Assembly: GCF_049306965.1 (NCBI RefSeq)
Contig: NC_133179.1
Location: 542,501 to 606,500 of the forward strand
Length of the DNA stretch: 64,000 nt
From: Danio rerio
Lineage: Eukaryota > Chordata > Actinopteri > Cypriniformes > Danionidae
Reading direction: 5' to 3'
The translations under genes and the position numbers were made by a program. Shown in pieces: positions 31,125-43,423 of this stretch. How positions within the stretch are numbered: position 1 is the first letter of the stretch; each line of letters starts with the position of its first letter. The notes beneath the pieces are model-generated. The model was not told where the DNA came from and searched no databases. It worked only from the letters and a program-made list of their open reading frames with translations.

Positions 31125-32458
31125 ACAGCTCTGGAAGATATAAGAGGAGTCAAAAGTTTGGAGACGCTCATTTCTTTATTGCATTAAAAGAGTGATTTAA
31201 AAATCAATAAATGATGAAAATGATCGAGTTCCAGCTCCGCTCACTCTGGAGATTCATCATGCAACTTCACCAGGTGCATCTTGGGATGCTGTTAAAGGAG
31301 GAAAATACATTATGAAGTCCTTTGATATGTCTAAAGTAATGTATATTATGGAGAATTACATTTTTGTTAAATTTCTTCCATGCAGAATTGATATATTACT
31401 ACATGCACAATTAATATTTGAGATGGTCAATAAAATGAGGCCTTTTTAGATGCATATGTCTTATTGTTTACATGCAAAAATATATTTTGTACATGCACTA
31501 TTTATATAACTTCTAAAAGCAAAACTTTATTTTGACTATCTTTAAAGTAATTCTGAGAGTTTAACGTTTTGGCCTGCATAATATACTTTTACATGCACAG
31601 TTGTGTGTGTTTACATGGGTATTTCAACATGCTTTTAGCATGCAGTAGTGTATTATGAAGACTACATTTTTGTAAAACTTCTATTTCTTCATGCACGTTT
31701 AATATTTGCCATGGTCTACAAAAATAAGGCCGTTGTACATGCATATTTCTTATTGTTTACATGCAAAAATAATATTTGTACATGCACTATTTATATATTT
31801 TCTAAATGCAAAACTGTATTTTGACTTGATCTTTAAAAGTAATTGTGAGAATTAAAGCTGATGCATCACATTTTGTCATTCCTAATTTACTTTTACATGC
31901 ACAGCTGTGTATTTTTAAATGTGTATTTTAATTTCAGTATGCAAATATTATATTTGTAGATATTTGTATTTAGCATGCAGTAGTTAGATGTGTAATTATT
32001 TAAAACATGGGATAATGTATATTTTGACATATGCATTTTGTTTTCTGTGCACAATATACATATCTGCATGCACAATTGATGTTCTGACGTGCTTACAAAA
32101 CTAGCTCTCAGATTTTAAGATTTCACATGTACAGTGTAAATTTTAATCTAAAACCTAATTACAGCTTATAGTTTTACATGTACAATATTTATTTCTCCAT
32201 GCTCTTTTTGTATTAATGTTATATTTTGGCCTGGTGGATGAATGTAGTCTAAGATAAATCTTAAATGTTTTCTGTGAGATCACAGGGAAGTTTCTGCATT
32301 CATAATTTAATCATGTAAATGCACAGTTTATATGTTAATATGTATATGTCGCTCTTATAAAACTGAAGTAAATGCAAGAATTAAAGCTGATGCTTTTTAG
32401 ATATGAAATGAACATCAATTCAGTCAGTGCGTCCAAACTTTTGACTTATTCCTTGAGG
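31125..32458. mobile_element. AGTCAAAAGTTTGGA TIR element, ~1.33 kb, with internal duplication
   Basis: The left end has GAGTCAAAAGTTTGGAGACG (from about 31147). The right end has GCGTCCAAACTTTTGACTTA (from about 32428), its inverse. The interior is a run of ACATGCA-rich modules. Bases 31640-32000 repeat 31370-31640, and 31195-31620 repeats 28967-29400. No coding sequence. A common fish non-autonomous DNA element type. Confidence 0.75.
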
Positions 32459-33027
32459 TTAGTCAAATGCTGCAACATTAGGTTACAATTAAATCTTTCA
32501 AAATAACAGATAAATGATCTGATCAATGAATTAATCATAAATGATTTGCATTGAAATAAAGGCACATCATGACCTCTGCTCATTAGTTTGACAGACCGCC
32601 CGGCTGCTACACACTAACTGAAGAGTAATACTCGTGAGCGGCGCTGTGGAGTGTAGAATTTTGCACGTTGCGAGCGATTGGTCGGTTGTTTCCCCGCTCT
32701 GCAAGGTGTTGTGAGTGAGGCTGTAGGTGTGTTCCTCTGACGGCGCTCTGGACTGACTCTTCTTGTCTCCTGAAGGGGTTTCACACCCTTTTGGAAGGCA
32801 GCTGGACTCGAGGAGGCAGGACGGTCCCGTCTGTCCCTCCCCCTTCTCAGCCCTGCCCACCCAGTGTGAAGCTCCGCCCCTCACAGTTAAGGTGAGCTCA
32901 TCTGTTCAGCCCCTCCACCTCATCACAGCTGACCTGTCAATCACACTTCAAAGACTTCAGAAGATCAGAATTGTAGTTTCATATTTAAATTAGCCTCGTC
33001 AAAAGATTAATTGCAACCAAAATAAGT

Positions 33028-33330
<303 letters not shown>

Positions 33331-33339
33331 AACCCAAAT

Positions 33340-34560
33340 TATAAATATGTGTAATACATAATGTTATATATAAATATGTATATAAATACTTTGTCATTGT
33401 ATTACTTTTTTATTCATAAATATACACAAGTACACATTTATAGTACAAACTTTTATTTTGGATGGTTAATTAAGCTCAGGGCCAATAAATGATGAGAAAT
33501 GGTTCAATCTTAATTTTAAGCATATTAGTAATGTGTAGTAAAGTATATTAAGATTAATCAGTAGTGTTTAAGAAGTATTCATACATCAAATGTAATCAAA
33601 ATTAAACATGTTAACAGATTTTAATTACTGACGATAATTACAGAATTTTATCAATGCTTCAGTAGAAATATGAATATTATGAAATGTTTAGGTGTATTGT
33701 TAGTCAATGGAGCTGATTAATTATAACATGGAAAAGTAAGTGTTATATCAATTATAAATGCAGATGTGTGTCTTAATGTAAACATAAAAGTGTTGGTGGA
33801 TATTAAAGTATTAATGTATAGTGCATTATGAAGTCATTTATAATGTCTGCATATCATGCATCTGTTTTCATATTCGACAGTCAAATTTAGGTGACTTATT
33901 AATAAAATTAAGTTAATCAATTAGCACAGATCCAATAAGATGATGCAATTTTTGATTTGAATATTATATTCATGAGCTGACAAATATATAATAAAGAACA
34001 ATAAGGAAATTAGAATTATTTATTTATATTTTTTATATTTTATAAAGTGATTTCAGATCTGTTAAGTCCAATTTAGCTAATGTTTAGTATTTCTAAAAAT
34101 ATTAAAATGTATGAAAGGTTTAGATGTGTTCAATGAAGCTAATAAGCATGTTTATCAATTATAAACGCATATATTTATATCTAACAAAGATTAAAATGTT
34201 GCCAGCATCATGTATAATGCATTCTTATAAATGCATTTATGAAGTCCCTTGTAATGCATTCCATGAATATAATGTATATTGGTATAAACAAATGTAAACA
34301 AAGTCCAAATTAATGGTTTCAGGTGTAGTTTGTGGTTATAAGTGTTCCTAAAGTGCATTAAAAGATATAATCACACCAAGTATAATTATATATATAAGTA
34401 TTGATATTCTAGATATGATATGAGGTATAACAATAAATATATTTAATATAATCTTGCAATTCTTCATCACATCATAAATTTAATTCAGGAGATATTAATG
34501 CATTCAGATATATCTAATGCAATATAGAATTGGATTAAGTTAACTTACTTTAAGATCACT
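33340..34560. other. AT-rich stretch with no recognised gene
   Basis: No exon, TIR pair or tandem repeat that I can defend. TAATGCATTxxxTGAATAT-like pieces recur loosely. Confidence 0.5.
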
Positions 34561-34654
34561 TTTGTGTGTGTGAAATATAGTTGCTGCATTCATGCAAACT
34601 CTGATGCATAATGTTTTTGATCTCTCACATACTGCATTATAGTAAAGCTCAAAC

Positions 34655-35045
34655 ACACTGTAAATATATTTGCTAATGAACAGTTTCAATATTTTGTGTG
34701 TTCATTTGCAGTGGTGAATTGCATTATGGGACGTTGATCTCTGCTTTGTCCACATTTTGATGTTGTAAATCCAACTACAGTTTAACATAGTGACTTTTAT
34801 TGACATTTTAGTAGTATAAAATAATAGTATCTACAGAAATGAGTGTGTAAAATAACAGGAAATGTGCTGCAGTTCATTACAAGGTTTCTGTAGCGCAATA
34901 TGCAACACAATACAGCACTGCAGACTATTACACATGTGCAGAAAACACACTTTATACAACTTAAAAGAACGATCAAGATCCCATAATGCAAATCCAAAGC
35001 AGATAATGAAGCTCATTTACAGATGTGTACGAGTTTCTCCAGGGG
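34655..35045. mobile_element. ACACTAA/CACTGTAAA-family TIR element, copy 2
   Basis: Begins ACTGTAAATATATTTGC with AATGAACAGTTT and ends GCTCATTTACAGATGTGTAC. The interior matches copies 1 and 4 (TGCAGTGGTGAATTGCAT, GTGACTTTTATTGACATTTT, AATGTGCTGCAGTTCATTAC). Ends about 55 bases before candidate exon 35102. Confidence 0.8.
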
Positions 35046-35508
35046 GTTTTGCAGTGATATGAGCAACTATTAATGTGCATCATTTTTACAGTGATCTACA
35101 GCTGACATTAAACTATCAACACCGACCCGACAGACTCACGCTGGAGGATCAACTAATGTCAATTACACAACAGGTACTGAGGATCATCATCGCCATGCTC
35201 TCTGACAGCTCTCATGAAGGTTGTCCATCAGTAGTTCCCATGTGTTTTGGTCATTTGAGTGTTTGATTCTCCATTTTTATGATCCCAAAATCACCCATAA
35301 GTCCTTTTTTGTTACTAATTGACATTTATAGATCTTATAAAAGCTGAATAAATACGCTGTGGGACAATATTTGGCAGATATATTTGAAAATCTATCATCT
35401 GAGGGGCTCAAAAACAAATCTAAACATGGGGAAAAATCCCCTTTAAATGATATATAGCGACAAAATAAATATCCACAGTCGTTTATTTACTCTGATTTAA
35501 CCCCTGTA

Positions 35509-36002
35509 TAGGCCTGTCACCATATCTATCTTGTGTTGTAGGATATATTGCACTGAAATACATTGTGATAAATGATATTATTGTCATTTTAAGAGCATTT
35601 ATGCCACTTATAATGCCAGAATGACAATATAATATAATCACAGTGCAAGAACACTTCCAAAGAGCACGCCATCTTTTATTCTTAAGAATATTTCAGATGA
35701 TTATAGTCATTTTTACATTTTAATAGTCCGATGTTGGAATCAGAATGTGAAAATGCATATCCTAATTAAATTATAATACATGTTAACAAGGTAAAGAGTA
35801 ACAGAGGCTGCGATATCTGCTGCCAGATCTATTTTCAGCTGTCAGACACACACACTAGTGTTTTTAACCACACTGACAGCTCCAGTAGACAGAGAGATGT
35901 TGCACAATCAGCTGAAATCGGTGTTCATGTATAGACGATATATATTGCACCACCAGAAATGATTGAGCTCATGTCCATGTGTTGATTATTGTGACAGGCC
36001 TA
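35509..36002. mobile_element. TAGGCCTGTCAC element, intact copy
   Basis: The tips TAGGCCTGTCAC and GTGACAGGCCTA are perfect inverses, 494 bp apart. This is the uninterrupted counterpart of the composite at 6989-8505 and defines its borders. Confidence 0.85.
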
Positions 36003-36246
36003 CAGTAGATATGCAAATAAGCTTCCAGATAAGAGCATGTAGAACAGAATTGCATTTATCTCCCTCATCAGTTATTTAACAATAATTGTTTACCTTTTAT
36101 TGCATGTTTGTGTTTGTTTTAGCAATACTCTTTCTGTTTTTATTTTGTCCTTTGTATTAACTGGAGATCTTAATTTTATTTTAGTTATTTTTGGATTGTT
36201 TACTCATTTGCTCGTGTACATTTTGGTAGTGTTAGTCTCAGTTATA

Positions 36247-36421
36247 TGGAGCCAGATCGGTCTCAAAAATAATACATTTACAACATAAAATGCATGCATC
36301 CACAACTCAGTGCACAAAATGTGTTGAAAATGCTTATGATTTTGCATGTGCATGACATTTTGTGTTGTATTTATGAATTGTATTTTGTAAATGTTTTATT
36401 TTTGAGACCGATCTGGCTCCA
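36247..36421. mobile_element. 175-bp TA-target MITE with near-perfect 40-bp arms
   Basis: The arms TGGAGCCAGATCGGTCTCAA and TTGAGACCGATCTGGCTCCA are exact inverses and extend through ATAAxACATTTACAA. TA flanks at 36245-36246 and 36422-36423. RNA across it would fold into a long hairpin. Confidence 0.85.
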
Positions 36422-36599
36422 TAGAGTGAACTCTGGTTTATTTGAATCACTTGTGATGTTGTGTTAGTTTGGCATGTCATTATTTTTTGCGTCTGCATTT
36501 TTCATATGAATGACTCATTTGATCTGTGTTGCAGGACTGCACAGAAACACACCTTAAGACTCCAAAGCAAACAGAAGTAGCAGGTAAGTAACCCACACA

Positions 36600-38230
36600 C
36601 ACACATGTTCAGTCTCCGTGTAATACAGATGTAGATTAACAGTCTGTGTGTTATTAAAGGGATGGATGTTTCTGCAAATCTGTCTCAGTGTTTTTAATTC
36701 TCCATTTATGATCATAAAGCCAGCCTTACAAGTCAGTCCTTGTGAAATTGAGATGTATAGATCATATAAAAGCTGAATAAATACGCTCTCCATTGCTGTG
36801 TGGCTTATCATAAGACAATATTTGGCACAAATCTATAATCTGAGGGGAAAAATGTAAATATTCAAACTTTTAAATATTAAAATCACCTTTAAATTCAGAT
36901 ATTGATCAGATTTACAATTATGAAATGTTTAAAGTAGTGTCAGATAAAGATTAATCGCATCCAAAATAAAAGTTTGGGTAATACTTTACAATAATCGTCC
37001 ATAATTTAATGTATTCACTAACATGAACACAATCAGTAATACAGTACATTTATTACGGTATTTAATGATCTTTGTTAGCGTTAATGTTATTTGTGTTTGT
37101 TCATGTTAACTCCCAGTGCATTAACTAATGTTAACAAACACAACTTTGGAGGTTAATAATGCATTAGTTAATATTAAACTATGATTAATAAATACTTCAC
37201 TAGATTATTCATACTTAATGTGAGTAAATACATTATTTTAAAGTGTTACCAAAGGTTGTTTTGACATAAGCGTGTATATATAAAAACACACATGCATGCA
37301 TATATTTAAGAAAATGTTTATATTTAGATATTAAATATGTGTATATGATGCAAGTTATATATAAATACTTATGCATCAAGTTTCTATGCATATCTGTGCA
37401 TCACATATACATAATAAATATATATGATACAGATATTGTCAAAACAATCTTGTTATTAATCTTTGGCCAGAATTGGTTTAGATGTATTGTTAGTTAATGA
37501 AGCGGACTAATATTAACAAATGAAAACTAAGGTGTTAAGCCACGTTTCAATTATAAATGCATGTTTATGTCTTAGTTTAAAAATAAAATTGTCGGTAGCG
37601 CTCAAAGCCTTTGTGTGTAAAGCATTATAAAGTCATAAATAAGATTTCCATGTTTATGATAGGACAACAGTGAGCTGAGATGTTTGAAAGTCTTCAGGGT
37701 TCAAATCAAAATATTTATAATATCTAAATATTGGGGAATTTTATTATTAATTTGTCCAAATTAATCATAATCAAAATAATAATAATCAGAACTTGAGCTT
37801 TGTTTACTGTAGAACTCTTATGAAATATAATTGATTAAATTGCACAACCTAATATACTTAATATCTTTATGATTTTTGGTAATAATGATTGTATAATTAA
37901 TACAGTATATTTTGACTATTCCTACATATTTAGCAGACAGTTTTTATAGTATATGATGCACAAGTTGATCTTTAAGCTTTTGAGACTATTAAATAAAAAC
38001 AACAACAACAAATGAAGCCAGTTTATATGATAATTCAGTTTCTACATTAATTAAATTACAGTAACTGGTTCTAATAGGATGTAGGCATTAGTAATGTAAA
38101 ATGAACTGGGCTGAAATAAATGTTGAAGCTACTGAAACTGTGTGTTGAAGAGCTGTGCGGCATTAATCCTGTTAATCTCCTGCTGTACAGCTATATAAAT
38201 ACTGATATTTCATAAAGAAAGCAATACACC
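36600..38230. other. AT-rich region without recognised gene
   Basis: Only short common motifs are seen: an AATGTTAACA-type stretch near 37080-37180 and TA/ATGCA-rich runs near 37260-37430. A possible terminal exon acceptor for the candidate transcript lies near 38190. Confidence 0.45.
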
Positions 38231-38250
38231 GTCGTATAGAAATGCACATG

Positions 38251-38256
38251 TTTATT
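38251..38256 (-). terminator. mrps10: mrps10 polyadenylation signal
   Basis: TTTATT on the + strand, AATAAA on the - strand, about 135 bases after the mrps10 stop codon. No competing hexamer lies between. Confidence 0.6.
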
Positions 38257-38391
38257 GGTGTAAATGCACACACACTTAACACAGTCATAGGTTATATTGA
38301 AATCTGCTTTTAAGTGGACATGAGGACATATTGTTTCTCCTTGATGCACAATATTCACAGGCGTCTGAGTTCATATTGGGCTAAATCCTCA

Positions 38392-41300
38392 TTATCCGGA
38401 CGCCTCTGGTTTGTTGTCGTCCCACAGGGGTTTCTGGATGTGTTCTGGGATTTTCTCCATGGCAGTCTGCGCAGAATCACACACACACAGAGTAAGCGTT
38501 AGAGTACAGCAAACACACTTTATAAGCTCCATCTACTCCTGTCTGCGTTCTAATGTCTGTTCACTTGGCAACTGTATCCGTGCAGCAGCCGCAGGTTTAT
38601 TTGTGATGTCCTCACCTTTGTGACCTCCATAGCAACTCCTTCAGGCAGATTGCGCTGAATATACTCCAGATAAACGCGTGCGCTCGAGCCGGTTATCCTG
38701 GAGATCTGAAAGAGAGGAGATTTCGGTGTGCATTTCGTAAGATTTGGAAGTATAATTTATTACCAAATAAACCGTTTATTAATCAGCGGCTTATATAATA
38801 TAACACAATATATACAGTTGAAGTCTGAATTATTTGCCCCCCCCCCCCCCCCCCCCCTACACATTTTATTCCCCAATTTCTGTTTGACAGAGAGACGTTT
38901 GATGAACACATTTCTAAACATGACAGTGTTCATAACTCATCACTAATAACTGATGTCTTTCCTCTGTCATGATGACAGTAAATAATATTAGTCTAGATAT
39001 TCTTCAAGACACTAGTGTTCAGCTTACAGTGACATGTAAAGGCTTCACTAGGGTAATTAGGGTAAAGTTAGGGTAATTAGGCAAGTCATTGTATAACAGT
39101 GGTTTGTTCTGGAGACAATCCAACACTAATATTGCTGAAGGGGGTGTTGTGCTGAGGAATGCATCCCCTCTGAAATGTGCATCTATTAGCTGAGATTGAT
39201 TAAAAATAATAATAATAATAATAATTGAGTTATGACAATAATGAGAGTGACTGAAGTGAGTTTCATAGATTCCCTCCCTTACAGAAGATAAACAAATAAA
39301 GATTGATTATAAATACAACACTGATGTGATTAAGTGAATAGTTTAATGTGGTTTAGTTTACAGCAACAACAGTGTTACGTGCTCCATGCAGCCTCAATGT
39401 CTCTTTAAAACCCACCGAAAAGCCTCATTTTAGGCTACAGTCAGTACATTTATTTGTAAACCTGGTGTGTTTTAAAATGCGCTTCACTTCTTGTCCTTTG
39501 CTTCATCCATCAAAATAATCATCATTTTACATTTTAATTCATTATGGCCTTTTATTTTTAAATGTAGACTGAGAATGGGGTTAAAAATCTATGAAGGGGT
39601 GAATTTTACAGCAGGGCTGCGTTTCTCGGCACAACAGGGGCTATAATAATATTAAAATTATATTAGTTACAAAATTAAGAACTGCTTTTATTCCAGCTGA
39701 AATAGACAAATGAAACACTGTGAAAACTTCCTGAATCTGTTCAACATCAATTGAAAATATCTTAAAAATAATATTAATCACAGGAAGGCGAAACATTTGG
39801 ACACCTGTATATATTAACTAGGGATGGGCGATACCAATACTGCAATTTTAAAATTCGATACGATACCGATACTTTTTAAAAAAATTTACAATACCGATAT
39901 CACTTATTTAAACTGCTAATGTATTGTTTTCTAAATAACGTTAATAAAAAAAACATGTAAATATACATACACGCGCACACACAACCATATTGCATTTACA
40001 CACTGCATACACATACATAGTTATATACACACTGTACAGACACACACACACACGCTTATATTTATTCACCTAATGTTAATTAGAAAGAGAGAGCGGATTT
40101 ATTATTATACTATATATTATAATACTATACTATTATTTGCTAGTTACCATGTTTATATATGCATTATGGAATGACATGATGGCAAAGAGGTAACGCAGCG
40201 TGTTGTCATGCTCATTAGCTGAATGCACAACATTCATGAGTGCATTGCTTTGGTAGTGAGCATGACAACACGCTGTGTTACCTCTTTGCCATCATGTCGC
40301 TGCATAATGCAGAAGTGTGTGACTTGCGTGTGTTGAGTATGCAAGTTGTCTGAAAGGCACATGATCGCTCGCGTGACATTCCGCCGCAGATTTATTGGTG
40401 TAACGTCTTGCATACAAAGCGTCACAGCGCTAGAACATTCAGTTATGCAGAAATTATGAAAATATAGTTGAAATATTGGTACTTAAAAAAAAAAAATATC
40501 GATACCAAACTACCAAAGCTTCCAAGTATCAATACTCGAGCATGGACGTGCACATCTCTAATATTAACCCAGGGATAGGGAATCAATGGCTCGGGAGCCA
40601 CATGTTGCTCTTTGACCAAAAATATGTACCTCTACAGCGGTCTCCCTTCAATAAAAAAATTAAACTGTCACTAAGAATATTGAAAATACAATTAAATTTA
40701 CCTTTCTATTGTGTATTTTTACAGCAAAATGTAAAATAAAAATAAATGACTTTTAATGCGCATGTGCAGTGCGGTGGATTAACTTGAATCGGACACCAAT
40801 AAATGTTGTGCATCTTCTATTGTAACCTTGCGCACGTAACATACAACATTCATGAGTGTTGAAGGCGAAAAGAAAAGAATTCTATTAATTATCCTTTAGT
40901 ACATAGACTAGCTGGACATGTGATGCTCGTACATCCCCAATGGCTCTTTAACAAAATGAATTTGGCAAAAATAAATCAGAAATGGCTTTTTTGCTGATAA
41001 AGGCTTCCCTGTATTAACCTGCGTTATCTATCTTAATACACATCAATCCAATAATATCCAGCTGCAGACCCGCAGAACCACACACGTTTTAGGCACACAC
41101 AATCTAGGCAAACCATATATGGTTATGACGGATGTTAAAGTTATAACGTCTTTTTGGACATCATCATCGATATATTTGATTAATAAATATTGTACACAAT
41201 AAACAATAGTGTTTACTTTACTTTATTTCACAAATATTGCGATTGAGACGGCCGAATGAGGAGCAGTGTTTCCGATCGCCATTCAATATAATAGAGTGAA

Positions 41301-41650
41301 CAGTTTTTAATCAGTCATTATAGCTGATCAGTCTTTATTACCAGACAATAATTTGGCAGATACACGTTTGCTGGCCTTGCTGAATGATCTGATTTGGACA
41401 GGTTTAATTTATATAATGGATTAATTTATGATGAAGGAAATAATAGCAAGTTAATATAGGCAATAATACATTATATGTAATAAAAATCTTTTTACATGTA
41501 ACAAATGTATAACACTATATTAATATTTACTCAAGCGGTGTTTATTAGCTTAATTTTCTAATAACCTTTTAATTAATGATTTCCCACATTTAATACTCTT
41601 AATAAAACTATTAATAAAATATTAACTATTAATAAAAAAAATCATAAGTG

Positions 41651-41717
<67 letters not shown>

Positions 41718-43341
41718 GTAGTTTATATATAAACTTATAATTATAATCAGTTAAGATAATCAGTTTATAACTATTGTTTAAATGGTTAACTATAGTAGGC
41801 TAATTTATTTTAAAGTGACATTATTGTTTGCTTTTTTATATTTTACAACAACGTGATTTTAACGAAGTATGATAATATTAAGAGCTTGAATTAGTTTATT
41901 ACACTTAATCCAACAATTAGACGGTCTATTATGTTTTCATGAATAAAGTCATAAGTGTCTTTAACCAATTATTTTTATTGACATAATTTAAGTTCAGAAA
42001 CTGCAGAGACTTTAAAATGATCGTTACGATATAATAATAAAATTGACTGAAATGGGAAACCATATTTTCGAAATTCAATAGGTGGCGATAATGCTAAAGA
42101 GTTAGTTACCATTTATGGTTTGCCTAGATCGTGTGTCCTAGATTGTGTGTGCCTCAAACGTGTGTGGTTCTGCGGGCCTGCAGCTGGATATATCTCCATC
42201 AATAAACTGATTGTATATATTTTGTGTGTTGTGTTAGTGATAATCTTGTTCACTACAGTATATAGAGTTGTTATTAAGGTGTGTGTGTGTCTGCGCACCT
42301 GGATGCACCTGTAATGCGTCCTCATCTCGTACTGCACGCGGTGCTTCTTGAAGATGTGCCTAGACTTCAGCAGCGTCAGCTTATCGATGTGTTTCGGCGG
42401 CTCAAATCTGGACAGCAGAACAGCACAGCTTCAATAACCGCTCCTCATACCTCGCCTAAACCATCACAGATCAATCGGCAGATCTGTTAATCTAATTAGT
42501 AGATCAGTTCCCCTATAGCGCATGTGTTTGGACTGTAGGGGAAAACGGAGGAAACCCACGCCAACACGGGGAGAACATGCAAACTCCACACAGAAACGTC
42601 AAATGACCCAGCAGGGATTCGAACCAGTGACCTTCATACTGTGAGGCCACAGTGCTGACCACTGAGCCCCCAGATTATTAGTATTGTTGTGGTTGAATTG
42701 ACTCACACTTTCTCCAGGCTGAGGCCGAGCTCTTTGGCGGCCAGCGTGGCGAAGAACTCGTAACTGTCGAGCACGGCTCTATCGTGACCTTTGACCTGCA
42801 CTGAGAGCCGCTGGTAGAGCGTGTCCGGCTCCTCGCTCTCCGTGATCTGCAGAGTTTAATCATCACAGTCACGCTTTGCAGAACTACATGATCTACGCTT
42901 GAGTTCAGTGCAGATACTCACAGCTGGAGACGGTGGTGAGAAGACGGACGCGATGTGGACCAGCCTACACACACAAACACACACACAAACACCACATCAC
43001 ATGCAGTTTTAACACTTCAGTATCTGTTTATTTACATTTCCGGTCAAGTTTTTTTTTAATTCATGAATCCAAGGTCTTTTCTGTTTATTTATTGTTAAGA
43101 CAACATTGTTTTGACTGATGCCATACACTTATAATCTTGCATGTTGAGCACAGAATATAAGGTTATGTTTTTTTTAATGATGTGTTATTAGCATAGCTTA
43201 CCTAAATTCAATTCATTATTAACTTTTATATCACCCCTGCCTGTTTTTTAACCCCCCCATAAGCATTTTGCATATACATTTTTTTTTATCTATCACTATT
43301 CGGAGCTATGAATTATGGTATTTTCCTATAGACAGACAGAC

Positions 43342-43382
<41 letters not shown>

Positions 43383-43390
43383 TAGATAGA

Positions 43391-43423
<33 letters not shown>

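Noticed and set aside
32567-32884. 105-codon reverse-strand frame near 32.7 kb
   Set aside because: No recognisable motif; the + strand has better splice-site support, and even that is only a candidate.
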